Below the pieces are notes generated by a model. The model worked only from the letters and a program-made list of their open reading frames with translations, was not told the origin of the DNA and searched no databases. A stretch of 64,000 bases of DNA from Cyclospora cayetanensis (lineage: Eukaryota; Apicomplexa; Conoidasida; Eucoccidiorida; Eimeriidae), in NCBI RefSeq assembly GCF_002999335.1, contig NW_020312712.1:124001-188000 (forward strand). The letters run 5' to 3'. Every line of letters starts with the position of its first letter. Positions within the stretch are counted from its first letter, which is position 1. The translations under genes were made by a program, and so were the position numbers. Positions 36,556-47,670 of the stretch are shown piece by piece.

Positions 36556-36932
36556 TTGTCTGAGATTCTTCAAACAATCTGCATACCTGAGGAAAGAAAC
36601 GGCGCTACGCGTTTGTACCTGTGTATAAAAATTCCTGGCTACAACTTTTTTCTTGATGTTTTGTCGATGAGGAACTGGCTTTTCATCGCTTTTATGCCAT
36701 CCCTGACGGTCAAGTGTATGTTTTCAGGCATGTTGCATCGACGCGGAAACAGATGCGCAGATACCACAGGATTGATGTGGACATTGAGAAGGAAGTCTTC
36801 ATTCAAGAAAATTTGTGCCAATTATCTGCGACGGGTGAAAGGGAAAAAGCTGCCCAGTGTTGTGCTTGGAGTGGATCGATAGGTGCCGCAAGACTGTGTG
36901 TACATTTTGGGGCGCAGGGGGAGGGAAGGTAA
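36556..36932 (+). pseudogene. Coding-like fragment split over two frames
   Basis: One plus frame reads EERNGATRLYLCIKIPGYNFFLDV and stays open, but from about 36665 the more protein-like reading moves to another frame, DEELAFHRFYAIPDGQVYVF then RRYHRIDVDIEKEVFIQE, ending at 36932. Together they look like one open segment with a single shift. I do not recognise the family. It may be a scrap of a gene or mobile element, or chance. Confidence 0.25.
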
Positions 36933-37036
36933 TGCCCCATGAAAAATGAAAGAAGCCACCCATGTTACTGTTAAGAACATTCGGCAGGAAGAGTTCTATC
37001 GTTGACTAGCGTTATAATAATCATTTATTCACCAGA

Positions 37037-37360
37037 ATGAGTGCAGTACTCATACGGATAGCACAGTACACCCTCCGTCTTTGCTGGGGTTGGGCACTGT
37101 TATATTTGTGCTGCACAACTATACCCTCATCGGAAGGTTTCCTTAGACAAATTGACTTCGCTGCTTCTTACTGTGCTTGCAGGAAGTACCATGGTTGCGT
37201 TGCCAGTAGGATGTGGTGGAAGAGATCACTAGCAACGGATCAACACAGCTTTGGCTACTGGGGCAGTGGCTCCTGCATTACCGAGTACCGTATGTTAAAG
37301 GTTGTCGGTAGTTTCATGAATCAGGGTTTTGTGCGAAATGGGTCGTCAGCATCCGAATAG
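37037..37360 (+). CDS. Possible small secreted protein, unsupported by homology
   Basis: An ATG-started frame of 107 codons opens with MSAVLIRIAQYTLRLCWGWA and LLYLCCTTI, which resembles a signal peptide, followed by a Cys-containing stretch with several Trp and Gly. No family, no splice evidence and no conserved copy was found. It could be a chance frame in gene-poor DNA. Confidence 0.18.
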   Translation: MSAVLIRIAQYTLRLCWGWALLYLCCTTIPSSEGFLRQIDFAASYCACRKYHGCVASRMWWKRSLATDQHSFGYWGSGSCITEYRMLKVVGSFMNQGFVRNGSSASE

Positions 37361-40300
37361 CAGAGCAGGAAAGAGACATCGCGAGTGTTATTATTGGTAA
37401 AGCTGGTCGAGTACAATGTGTGATTTTCCTCCTAGTAGTCAACGGTTGCTCCGTTGGTCCCAATTCCAATGAGCTTTCAGCCATCATTTGAACAGGCAGC
37501 GATGTGCCTAGGCTAAACGTTTGTTGCATAATTCGCGCAATTATGCAACAAATGCATACTGGACGATTCTCTTGAGGGATATCGATATTAATGCTAGGTG
37601 CACACGAAACAGCGGCAAATATCAAACAATGGTCCACAAGGTGAAAATGATACGAAACAGCGTTTAAGCGAGTATAATATTAGTTACTTATGGTAAAGCA
37701 TACACAGCATCTACAATAAGGTGAAGCAAACGCGTATTGCCTTTTCATAGCGTACTCAGGTCAGCCCGAGAACTCCGTAGCCGTGACTGATGTCTGTCCC
37801 CTGGAAGGATAAGCTGTTTTGCAAGCCGATGGATGATTACCAGACTTGCATTATGTCAGACAAAATTGTTACACTTTTAGAATACGGGTTATTTTATATA
37901 TATGCATGGATTTGCAGTAGTTAGCATTGGGTAGCATGCCCGATGGTCACGAATGCCTAGGAGGCCTCTTATTGCACGGGGCGTATGCCAGGTATCTGGA
38001 TGTACTTATGACACAAAATGTTCTCAGCTCTGCAAAGCTACGTGTTAGCGCTTTCACATGTGTGTGCGGTAAAGTGGCGCATATACACCACCATGGGTCT
38101 TGCAGGCTTCTTGACCTGCATGCTAAGAACACTCATCGAAGACGAGAGCTCTCAATCTCAAATACTTCTAAACAGATTAACCGACGTGTGCAGTTTACTC
38201 AATATTTGTTATCTTTTTTTGATCGCCAAAAAATGTCGGGACTGCACACCCACATACGGTGTCACGAATGATTGTACGAGTCACTTGGTGCTATGCAATT
38301 GTTTGTCACCGCATGGGAGAAAAACGTTTGTGCCTCTAGCCTCACCAGGTCCACGTAGCTGGCTGTAGGCCCCACGTAGGCAATAATTATGTGGGTTAGT
38401 TGATGATCTCGAAACCACAACAGACACCTGAAATTCTCAAGAGAGCACATAGCCAGCGTGCTGGAATTAATTCGCACTTTAGCTTATCGTGCTCATGTTC
38501 GCCGGAGCTACCAAACTCTTTGACAGCAATCGACGGTTTAGTTGTCAAATGTTTTGAAGCGATAAATGCTGTATGCATTTCCTACTCTCTCGGTTTACAT
38601 GCAACTAAACTCTTAAGAGAATGTGAAAAAAATCACTTGACATAGACATTGCGACAAATTAACCAGGACGCACTGGATTGTGACTTTTAGTGTCGCATTC
38701 GTTGTCCTTTGCGCAGAGCTTCAAGCCTACCTTAGATCAGTGACAGAATGAGGTTTGGTAGAGCTCATCGCCTTGGGCTTGTGCTAGAGACCCCACGTTT
38801 CCAAAAGTTGCTTCAGCTCCAGTCGCTGTCCGTACGTAGCTCGTACGCATGCGTCAAAGGGCGTGGAAACATCCCTTTCAGTAGGTTGCCGACATGTTTT
38901 CGAGTGTGCTGGAGCAAGGATTGCTGCGGTTCGCTTGGAAGGATGTGAGCTGCTCGCCGGTACCCTCTAGCTGGTGTCATGGAGGGGTGTGCATGCCAGT
39001 CTACAGGGTTGTCGAAGCGCTAGCTGATAAAACACGGGGTCGACTTAAAGTTAATTGCTATATTTTAGTCTACATGCCAGCACGTCGCCTGTGATAATTA
39101 TGGACGTGGCGTCATGTCAACAGGGGAGCTCAGCTAAGAATAGTTGGAGAAGTTTTCCAGGGACTTTCTTGACATTGGAAAAGCTCACGAAGAAGGCTAG
39201 TAATAGGGATTCTTGTGGGTGGTCGATTGCCTGTTCACGAAATGTGAGCTGGTCGATCATGCTAAAGGGCGATGGCATGCAGCAGTTCCCCAGTCTGAAT
39301 ATTACTGAGGAAGCAGGAGGACGACACGAAGTGAGCAAACGTCTTGCATCCCACATATGCCACTTGTTGCACGTTGTATCTTAGTTCATGTGAATATCGT
39401 GCCTGCACACCATATTTGGTTTTTGCGCGTGTGCACGCATTGTTGATTTCGAAACGGAGTTCAGATTTTAAGCTTTTAAAGGATATTTAAAAGCAGAACA
39501 GTTTGAGACTGGTACGGCTAAACAGCCTGAATTGCAGGCTCTTTCCTTGGGAGGGAAAGAAGTAGCGGCTGAATGAACCGGGGGAGCCATTGTGCTGAGC
39601 GCGGGGTGTGATATTGGCATTATTTAGCCAATGCGCGTTTATAGGAGTAATGTTTTTGCGTACGGAAAGCCATTTTTCTCGCAGTTTCGGTGTATACTTC
39701 AGGAATTTGCAGCTCCTTGGCTAGACCACGGTTAATCCACCAAGAGTTGTGCATCGGGTTACCACACGTTTTCCGGCATTGTAATAATCCGCACGTATGT
39801 CAACATAAGCCACATGATCTATCAGAACACATATTCCGGCAACTGTTTAACAGCGTCTTGTGAGCATTGCACCCTAGAAAGTCGCCACGATGATACAAAC
39901 ATCATGCAGTGTCAAAAAATGTAAAATTGTGCCTGTATGGTTCCAGCCAAACAATTACAAAATAGTTGGAAAAACGACAGTAGCTCTTTGAGCGTGATCA
40001 ATACTTGTGGATCCAGACAATGTATCCAGAGATTACTTTAAATATCAATTTCTTGTCGGAAGAAAGCGAACGTGAAGACGCGAGAAACTCCATGTTTGGT
40101 TTAGAGATGAATGCACTACTGTAGACGCAGGTCTCCACACATGGGCGCTACATGGGTCGCTGACCTACGTTTCCGGCAGGCAGCCTCTACAGGCAACATC
40201 ACGCAGGCTTTCATTATCCGAGTTTAAGTACGAGACACAAAAGTTGCGTTGAAGGAAAAGAGGTAATTGGTTGTCTTGGCTGTCCGCCACCAAAGGAAAA

Positions 40301-42094
40301 TCATTACTAGTTATTGACCTGTTTAGAGCCCGTCCAACTTGTGGGGTTCTTATCTGCTTACTGTTCTACACACTGTTGTCTTCAGCGTTATATGATACAC
40401 GATACAACTAGGAGTTCATTCCGACTGTTTTGGCATCACCTGAACGCACTTCCAAATAAGGACGGTCACCTCCATGAGAAACCATGGTATACCTATCCTC
40501 CCCTCCCAACTTGATGCCTGAATGAGCCATCCCAATGCCGAACTACCCCATCTCAATTATCTGTGTTGAAGAACAGGGCTCTTCAGTGGTCTCGAACGTT
40601 TGACGCTCCTCAGCGTTCTTGGTGGACTTTGTGGCATGCACCTTTTCGTTGCATATGTCCTTTTGCGCAGGGGGTAGGGACTGATGTGCTGCTTTTTGTG
40701 TTTGCGCAAGTCACGCTTCGGTTAGGGCGGAGAGCTGTGGACTTTTGTACGCAAGGCATGGTGCGTGCCCTTTACCCTTAGCATTTTATGTGTAAAGGTC
40801 ACACTTCAGTCACAGGGCGGACAATTAGCAGCTAATGGAGCACGACGGCAGAATACGGCGTTCAGGACGGCATTTTTGTGAGTAGCCAAGGTTTTATTTG
40901 TTTCTTTGTTGGTTTGAAACCGGAGTTTTTGTATGTTCCGAGCAACTGATCGCTAGACTCTGTGAGACTGGCGAAACGTTTTGCAGAAGTAGGTGCAGGT
41001 GCTGCATCAAGTTGAGACAAAGCATCCAACGATATGATGGGTATGAAGGGGTTGCCAGTTTACGAAGCTTTTGTGTGTACATGAACAAGTTGGATTACTG
41101 CGTCACTTGCTGGCAAATCAGGATGGAGCTCTTAGCTTCCCTGGTACTATGAGTGCGCCATAGAGTCGGTTCTAGGTCTATGCAAGGAGTTTAAACGCCG
41201 CCAGTATGCCCTGGGACACACGCTGAAGCATCAACAAATGTTTATTGTTTCTATAGGCATTTTCTGTAAAATAAGATCCAGAGTACCTAGGCCTCTGAAT
41301 GTAAGGCTGCCATGCTGCTAGCAATTTGTGCCTCTCCTTGGTCATTTATCATTTTACGTATGACTGAGAGCGGAGAAGCCCACTAGGTGCTGCGCATCAG
41401 TGTGCAAATAATGCCGGCCTCCATAGCATATAGCAATATCCACAGATTACGAATTTTCTCTCCGTCCTCTAGAGGCGTAGAAAAGCCCAACAAAGTGTCG
41501 AATCGCTAATGGTCAGAAAAAGCCACGAAGCAGCATTAGAACGTATAAGCTAAGGGTCGCAATTAAAATAGATTACTGTGCGCGCTACACTGCACGAGGT
41601 CAAAGACGAGGAAACTACGGCACCCCACACATGCAACCCGTTCTCGCACCGCATGGGGATTCCCTCAAGAATGCATTTCTTCAAAGTATGTGCTCTTGGA
41701 AAATGTAAATAATCCTGCAATACATGAAGTATCTACTGTCTCCCAAGGGATCAAACTCAAGGGGAGAAAAAATGAACGCAGTCGCCACTGGTGCCCGCTG
41801 TGAACCACATAATTCACACGGAATGCATCACTCTGAAAGGACAAAGTTCTCTAGTCTTTGTGAAGAATAGGAAAAAGTCAACTTATGGACGCTTGCCAGC
41901 CAGCAGCAGCCCATATTCGTTGACGCACTGGTGCACCTAGTTCGCTGAAGCAGCTGACTCCCCTGATGCTGATAGTGAAAAGGCAGCTGTTTTCACACTA
42001 TACAATTGCGTAAACCGCCTTTAGACGATTTTGGAGACGTTTTAGATTTTGAGTATAACTGAAGCAGGGTTCAAAGCTATTGCTGTGCGCCTAC
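37361..42094. other. Gene-poor DNA with unassigned short frames
   Basis: Frames at 37927-38368, 38894-39094 and 39055-39384 (plus) look moderately protein-like but overlap in different frames and have no family. 39.4-42.0 kb is AT-richer and almost frame-free. A perfect 14-bp hairpin lies at 37520-37552. The 40.5-41.1 kb part resembles the G+T-rich repeat landscape but I could not tie it to a specific module. Confidence 0.35.
37520..37552. repeat. Perfect 14-bp inverted repeat, 5-base loop
   Basis: TTTGTTGCATAATT at 37520-37533 is followed after CGCGC by its exact complement at 37539-37552. Its role is unknown; it lies in gene-poor DNA. Confidence 0.85.
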
Positions 42095-42888
42095 ATGTCT
42101 ACGATGATCCCCCTTTACTGGCTTCCATTTGTTTTTGTCGCGTTGGTGAATGCCGCTGTTGAACAAAGCAGCGAAATTCTTCCAAATAAAGAATTGGCTA
42201 GCAGCAATGACAAGGCTGACAGCGCAGATCTGACAAGTAATCAAGCAACTGCAGGGGCCCACCTACAATTATCCCAGGAGGATGAAGATGGCTTTCTGGG
42301 GAAGGAAAAGTCCTCCCTGGCGTTGGCAGAAATCCCTGGATTTCTTCTGGCCACCTTGATGGTCTTTTACCCGTCTGAACTTTCAAGACTTTTTGGCTTC
42401 TTCAAGTCTGTACATGGAGATGGCCCTTCTGAAGAGGTGAGTACCACTGGCTAATATAGTCTGCTGTATGATGGTAGCATTCTTGCGGAGAGTCTACATG
42501 TTGCATGAATGCTGAATATCGAGGTTTCCTGGAATGCAAGTAAGGCACGGCATTGTGGTAGGCATGACTAGGTATTGACCGCAATCCAGTCCTACATCAG
42601 CAGCCGGATAACACGGACACGGCGAATTTTGCCATGTGCTGGGGGTTAGTTTGTGATCAAGCGTGGCCGAGTCAAAGGGATAAGCAACTATGTAATTGTT
42701 CTACCATTGTGATCTGGAACAAGACGTTGCAGATCACAATGGATCTCCTACGAAAGGCAAGTCCTGTGCATGCTAACCAACTATTAAATTGGCAAGCAAT
42801 GTTCAAACTGTATGGCATTCACGTTGCTCATTCATCTGACTTTCTGCATTTTTGGGGGGCACATGGAAGGCTAGCCAGTTGCTTCTAA
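42095..42888 (+). CDS. Candidate secreted protein, two exons, family unknown
   Basis: Exon 1 (42095-42436, 114 codons) starts at an ATG and ends at GAAGAG|GTGAGT, a near-ideal donor. Exon 2 (42733-42888) follows TTGCAG in phase 0 and ends with TAA, giving 165 aa. Residues 1-21 (MSTMIPLYWLPFVFVALVNA) form a good signal peptide. Then comes an acidic, Ser/Asn/Asp/Glu-rich segment with few hydrophobics (about 22-72), and a hydrophobic helix-like segment (EIPGFLLATLMVFYPSELSR, about 80-100) that may be a membrane segment or amphipathic helix. Exon 2 adds MDLLRKASPVHANQLLNWQA and a Trp/His-rich end. It stands alone in gene-poor DNA. It does not match the Eimeria SAG/TA4 surface antigens as I know them. 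Exon 1 looks real; exon 2 is less sure. Confidence 0.42.
42704..42742. repeat. Perfect 13-bp inverted repeat spanning the candidate acceptor site
   Basis: CCATTGTGATCTG (42704-42716) and its exact complement CAGATCACAATGG (42730-42742) flank a 13-base spacer. The CAG of the right arm is the acceptor proposed for exon 2 of the secreted-protein candidate. Confidence 0.85.
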
Positions 42889-44110
42889 ATGGGGGTCTTC
42901 TAGAGGAATACACTAGATAATGAGGAGAAGCAACATGCCCACTGTGTCGCGATCTTCCTGGATTTGAATTAACGGCGGGCCTGCAATGCGTGTGGGTCCA
43001 GTTATATCTCTATGTTGGGGAATGGACGTAGGGCTGCTAAACTGGTTTTCTGACTCTATCTAGCTAGTGGATGCGGCACTGGCAGTACTAGTGTGCGTGC
43101 ATATTCGGACGGCTTGTGGTGAAGGACAAACCCTAAACGTTTTGCTGCGATTTCTCGGACGATGCTGTAATGCGCCAACTTGGCTAGCAGAGGACTGTTG
43201 TGCTTCTAAGTGTAAAATGCGATAGGAGCAAGCAACACGCGGCTCTGAGTGGTTCGACGGAATCTGCGCTTTGCCACAACCGCGATCACAGGCCCGACGT
43301 TCATACACATTATCTGGCCTACGATGTACTGCGCTGTCATGAAGGATAAAAATGTCTGGCCACCTTGATTGACAAAGATTCCTTGGCTGGTGGTGTTCTC
43401 GGTACGGTATTTGTTGAGTAAATATGAATGTGCTTGAAAGTTCGTTGAGCAGTGTGACGAATGAGTGCGATAGATGATTCATTACACTGTGGCACGTATC
43501 GGCCTCGGGATACCTGGTTAACCTGCGTGGCTTTACAAGTACTGAGAAGCTACGTGTGCTGTTGGTGGCCAGTTGCTTGTAGTAATTGTTAGCAGGCCAG
43601 GTTGAGCTCTACGATTATGACAAGCGTTAGTCGCTGATGCGGTATCCTACAGCGCAACGCGGTGTAGTAGGTACTTGCTGCAGCTAAGATCCAATGTGGT
43701 TGATTGGATGACGCTGGAATATATCCAGAGGTGGCCGTTAAGCGTTCAGAGCTCACACATACCACAACACACGTGCATGTTAGTCGCCATCCATAGTGCC
43801 AGCCTTTGAAGGTTCAGAGGCAGTGGGGGTGACAGCTGGAAGCATCGCCGGAGAGGTTGCATAGCCTTTTTTGGATAGAAACCGTTGTTCGGACAGTCAA
43901 CACCATACTGTGAGTGCAGAGCCGGATGGACATGTGCTCGAGTCCACGTCGGTCGGCACTGGGCGTTTGCGGGCTGCTTGACTGGATTGTCCTTTATGGA
44001 TGTGCTTTTCATCAGCACATTACAGTGATGCCGTGGTGGGGGGATTAGTTTGGGCTTTGGCCGGTGCTTGGTTCAGTATGTGGCCTTCGGGTGCCAACTC
44101 GGTAATTCAA
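42889..44110. other. Non-coding DNA, start of the G+T-rich landscape
   Basis: No gene seen. Minus-strand frames here are rich in His, Thr, Ser, Gln and Pro, which reflects the C+A-rich complement rather than a protein. Confidence 0.4.
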
Positions 44111-44124
44111 TAAATTTTACTGTG

Positions 44125-45340
44125 TATTTCCTGCTATGACTGGATGCAGGACATCTTTGAGCCCGCGATTGCACAGGGGAGTGAACGACAAAGTTACGTT
44201 TAGGTAGAAAGGCGATGTGGTGTGGAGTGGTAGTGATAATTTAGTGTCAAGGGTTGGGATTTGTGCTGGTTGGTCGGGGCTTGTGTACGTGCAGGAACAG
44301 CCAGTGAGCGTTCGGAGTGCATGCTGCTGAGTTGAGTTTGTGTTTTTAGTTGCCGGAGGTAGTGCTGTGCTTCGAAGATGGAGCAGCATTGGGGTTGGCG
44401 GGTGCACTTCGGTGCTGAGCTGGATATGCTGTATTGGGTAGTTTCCTGAAAGCAGTTGTGCGCGCTGTGGGTTTTGGGGTTTGGCATCTTGGTGTTTAGA
44501 ACTGCTTGCGGCGTGTCGTGTGGGCATGTGGTAGACTTTAGAGCTATGGGGAGTGTATGTTCACAGTGTGCTACACAGCCTGCTTGTTGATGCTTGAGCG
44601 TGGTATAAGGAGTTTACGATCATGCCTGTTTTGTGAAAAATCGCTTGAGCCTTAATAAGGATAAGGCGCTATTTTAGTGGTACAGTGCGTGCTAGTGTTT
44701 GTTGCATGCTAGGATTGGATGCAAGGATCGTTTGCGTGGGGATTTGTGTAGGGGAGTAAATGGCGAGGTGGCGTCTTCGTAGAATATGAGCAATGTGTGG
44801 GATGGTGGTGGTAAATTAGCGTGGAGGGTTGATCTTTGTGCTAGGTGTGTGGGTGTGTGTATAAGAGGAGATGTCAGTAAGTGTTTGTAGCGCAGGCTGT
44901 TTCGTGCGCTTGTGTTTCTGAGCTTTCCATAGCAGTGCCTTCCATCAAAGAAGGAGGGGCATTCGGGTTGGCGGGTGCAGTTGGAGGCAGAGATGGGTAG
45001 CTCGTATTGAATTGTTCTGTGGACGTTTCTGTGTGCTTATTGGCTGTTGGCGTTATGTTGATTGTCAAGCAGAAAATCTCCTTTCCTCCTGGCGTGTGTC
45101 TGAGGCCGCCGATGTGAGTAGTGGATGTTTGCCTGTGTTCGCGTATATGTCTGTTTATGTTTGGTCGTGCTTTGGGTAGATTGTGGTAATGCCTGGCTGT
45201 GGGCAGATGAATATTGGTGGGCACGAGAAGCTCATTTAGCAGTAAAGTGCGTGTGTTCGCTTGCTACTTGCGAAGATTAGGTACAGAGCATGTGTGCGCG
45301 AGCGCTTGCGTATGAGAGGGAGTGGTAAGGTCGCACATTG
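44125..45340. repeat. Tandem repeat of about 570 bp, two copies plus a partial third
   Basis: GGATGCAGGA at about 44145 recurs as GGATGCAAGGA at about 44715. GGGGAGTGAACGAC.AAG recurs as GGGGAGTAAATGGCGAGG. AGTGATAATTTAGTGTCAAG recurs as GGTGGTAAATTAGCGTGGAG. GGGTTGGCGGGTGCA at about 44393 recurs at about 44964. All offsets are close to 570 bases. A third start is suggested at about 45250. Copies are diverged. Confidence 0.7.
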
Positions 45341-45599
45341 GTAGGAGGGACATGAGGGATGGAATAGTAGTCAGAATTCCATAGAGAAGCAGGGGCACAG
45401 TGCCTGGATCGTGAATTGAGGAGCAAGGGTTTGGTTAGTTTATTCGCCGAGGAGCGCTAGATAATAGGAAGACCCAGTAGTAAGGGTAAAGTTTGTGGAA
45501 AAAGTTTGGGGTAATTAATTTTCACCTTCAGCTTTGTGACATTACGCAGCGGCATTATTGCTCGGCATGGGGGGATGGCAGACACTTGTTTATGGATTG

Positions 45600-47670
45600 A
45601 GTGGGCGCGGAATTTCTAAAGGATTGTGTGATGTGCTGCCTCGTTGAATGTTTGGCTCTAGTTGTAGACTGAGCAAGCGCTCAGACTGTAGTGGATTGAA
45701 GAGTATTTGAAGTGCGTTGTAACTGCAGCAGCAGTGAGAGGATCTAGCAGGCTTACTCTCGCCGCCATTGGTGTTTTTCTGAGGTGCGTTTAGAGACAAG
45801 TCGATGGCTTTCAGGGGTTGGTTTGCACGGGGCTGCGTAAAAGGAATCATGGTATGTATCTACGAATTCCTTGCATAGGACCTACAGCGTTCATTGCTTC
45901 TATAGTATTCTTGTGATGTCTGAATGTTTATGTGCGAGAATAACGATTGGATGAACAGTTGTCAGCCTTTGTTGTCTTGCATTTCGTATATGCAGCTCAG
46001 CTGCTGTACAATGATTAGAGGGGGATCTGCTGAAAGATACTAAAAGAAAGAGCGCTTTTAAAGCGCCTGAAAGAGCTGAGGGCCTTTGGCTAGTATAAGG
46101 CTTATGCAGGTTCCTGGTGGTTTCCAATGAGTTTGGTCGCGAGCTCACGCAATACCCGCATCCACGGAAGGCGTTAGGATGTTTCTGTCAAATACATTTG
46201 TGAATATCTGATTTTAATCAAGTGCCGGTGTTGCAGTGACGTTCCAATGTTCGTGGGAGACATGATACTTCACAGAAAAAGCAGGCACCATGAGCGATTG
46301 CTTAGAGGAAGCAAAGGCACGCAGCCGCATGCCGACGGGTTGCTGCAGGGTTGTTAGGAACCGTGTGGACTGGTTGGGCCTTGCTGTCTTTCCACTCCAA
46401 AGGGTGAGGGACGCTATGTTCCAAGGCGTTGGTAGCAGCTACTTGTGTGTAAAACGAACTTATGGACAGTGGAGCATTTCTCCTTATCTAAAAGTTTTTC
46501 GTCGGGGTATCTAGCAGCACGGGAGTGGCGGAGTCATGCCGGCAAATGCTGGACGCATGGCAGACCCTCCAAGAAAGTTAATCAAAACTTTTTGCTATTT
46601 ATTTGCTAATCCTCTACGCAAAATGGAACAGGCTATATTAGTAGTACATTTTGTGGCTTTGCCTGAAACCTGGTACGGGTTCGAAGTGTGCCCTGACCCA
46701 ACGAGTTCAAGCGCAGATTGAATAGGTTGAACATAGGGTCAGGTGGCGCTACTGCGGACTGTAGGCACTTCATCCTGCACGCTGGTTTCCTCAGGCACAA
46801 TTTATTGCGGCGTGTCGTAGGCGTATGTATGGTTTAAATTTTGTGCCGAAGACTATTCCAAAGTTTTCACACCTGTTCCAGCTGCACAATGTGACTGGCA
46901 CTCTCGCAGGTGCTGCAGGTTGCTGCCATCATTGGAACAAGGTATTGCGCGGCGCATGGATGAGTGGGTAGCTTGTTGAAAACTGGCAGTGCGCAGCTTC
47001 CGTTTGTAATCGGGCACGTGCTGCTTTTTGGTTTGTTTATGACATGGAATCGTGGTCATGTGCTGTTTAGAAGCTACCCGTTTGCTGTGCAAGTGTAACC
47101 ATTAATTATGCAAGCACCTTCCTTTATTTGCTGGCACAGTTGGTGTTCAATTTTGTAGCTCAGCTGTCATTCACTTGTGAGAGTGAGTTGCATGCAGAGC
47201 ATGTAAAGGCAGTCCTGAAATGCCTGCAGGAAACGAGGACCTCTCGCCTCGTCTGCTGAGCTCGCAGGTGTCTGGTGACATTGTGTTGGCAATGCATTTG
47301 GTCACGAGCTAAAGCCATACCCCTTCTGTGAAGGGATTTAGCAATTTGAAAGTGGAGCACTGTTGTGATTATCTGCTGCTGCGTGAGTGGTGCTTATATA
47401 CTGGTTATTTACTCTCTGTGTGCATGCTGAAACTACACAGCACACCCAGGCGCCATGAGCCCCCGTTTGAAAGCAACAAGCAAACGCACACATACGACTC
47501 TTCAGTGCATGGTTGCAAGCAGCTTGGAAGTAGCATAATCATGCAGTCAAATGCTGAGCGCATAGTACCTCCCCCCACCCCAATAAAGTGAATACGCAGG
47601 AAGCGGCGACTTGGATTGCAAGACAAACGCACGAGTGCGAGGTGAGGCATGTAGTTTAGCGGGATCCTTA
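45600..47670. repeat. Incomplete unit of the 4.9-kb repeat family
   Basis: Modules match the later array in order: GAATGTTTGGCTCTAGTTGT and GAGCAAGC (45.65 kb), TTAGTAGTACATTTTGTGGC (46.64 kb), CTGCGGACTGTAGGCACTTC (46752), and TTGCATGCAGAGCATGTAAA (47.19 kb). It sits directly before the first full unit. Confidence 0.6.

Noticed and set aside
38894..39384. Possible surface-antigen (SAG/TA4-like) gene fragments
   Set aside because: Some protein-like stretches occur, but they lack the conserved motifs and Cys spacing I know for that family, and frames overlap each other.
44117..45224. Minus frames of 90-136 codons rich in His/Thr/Gln/Pro
   Set aside because: They arise from the C+A-rich strand of the 570-bp tandem repeat; copies do not keep the frame.
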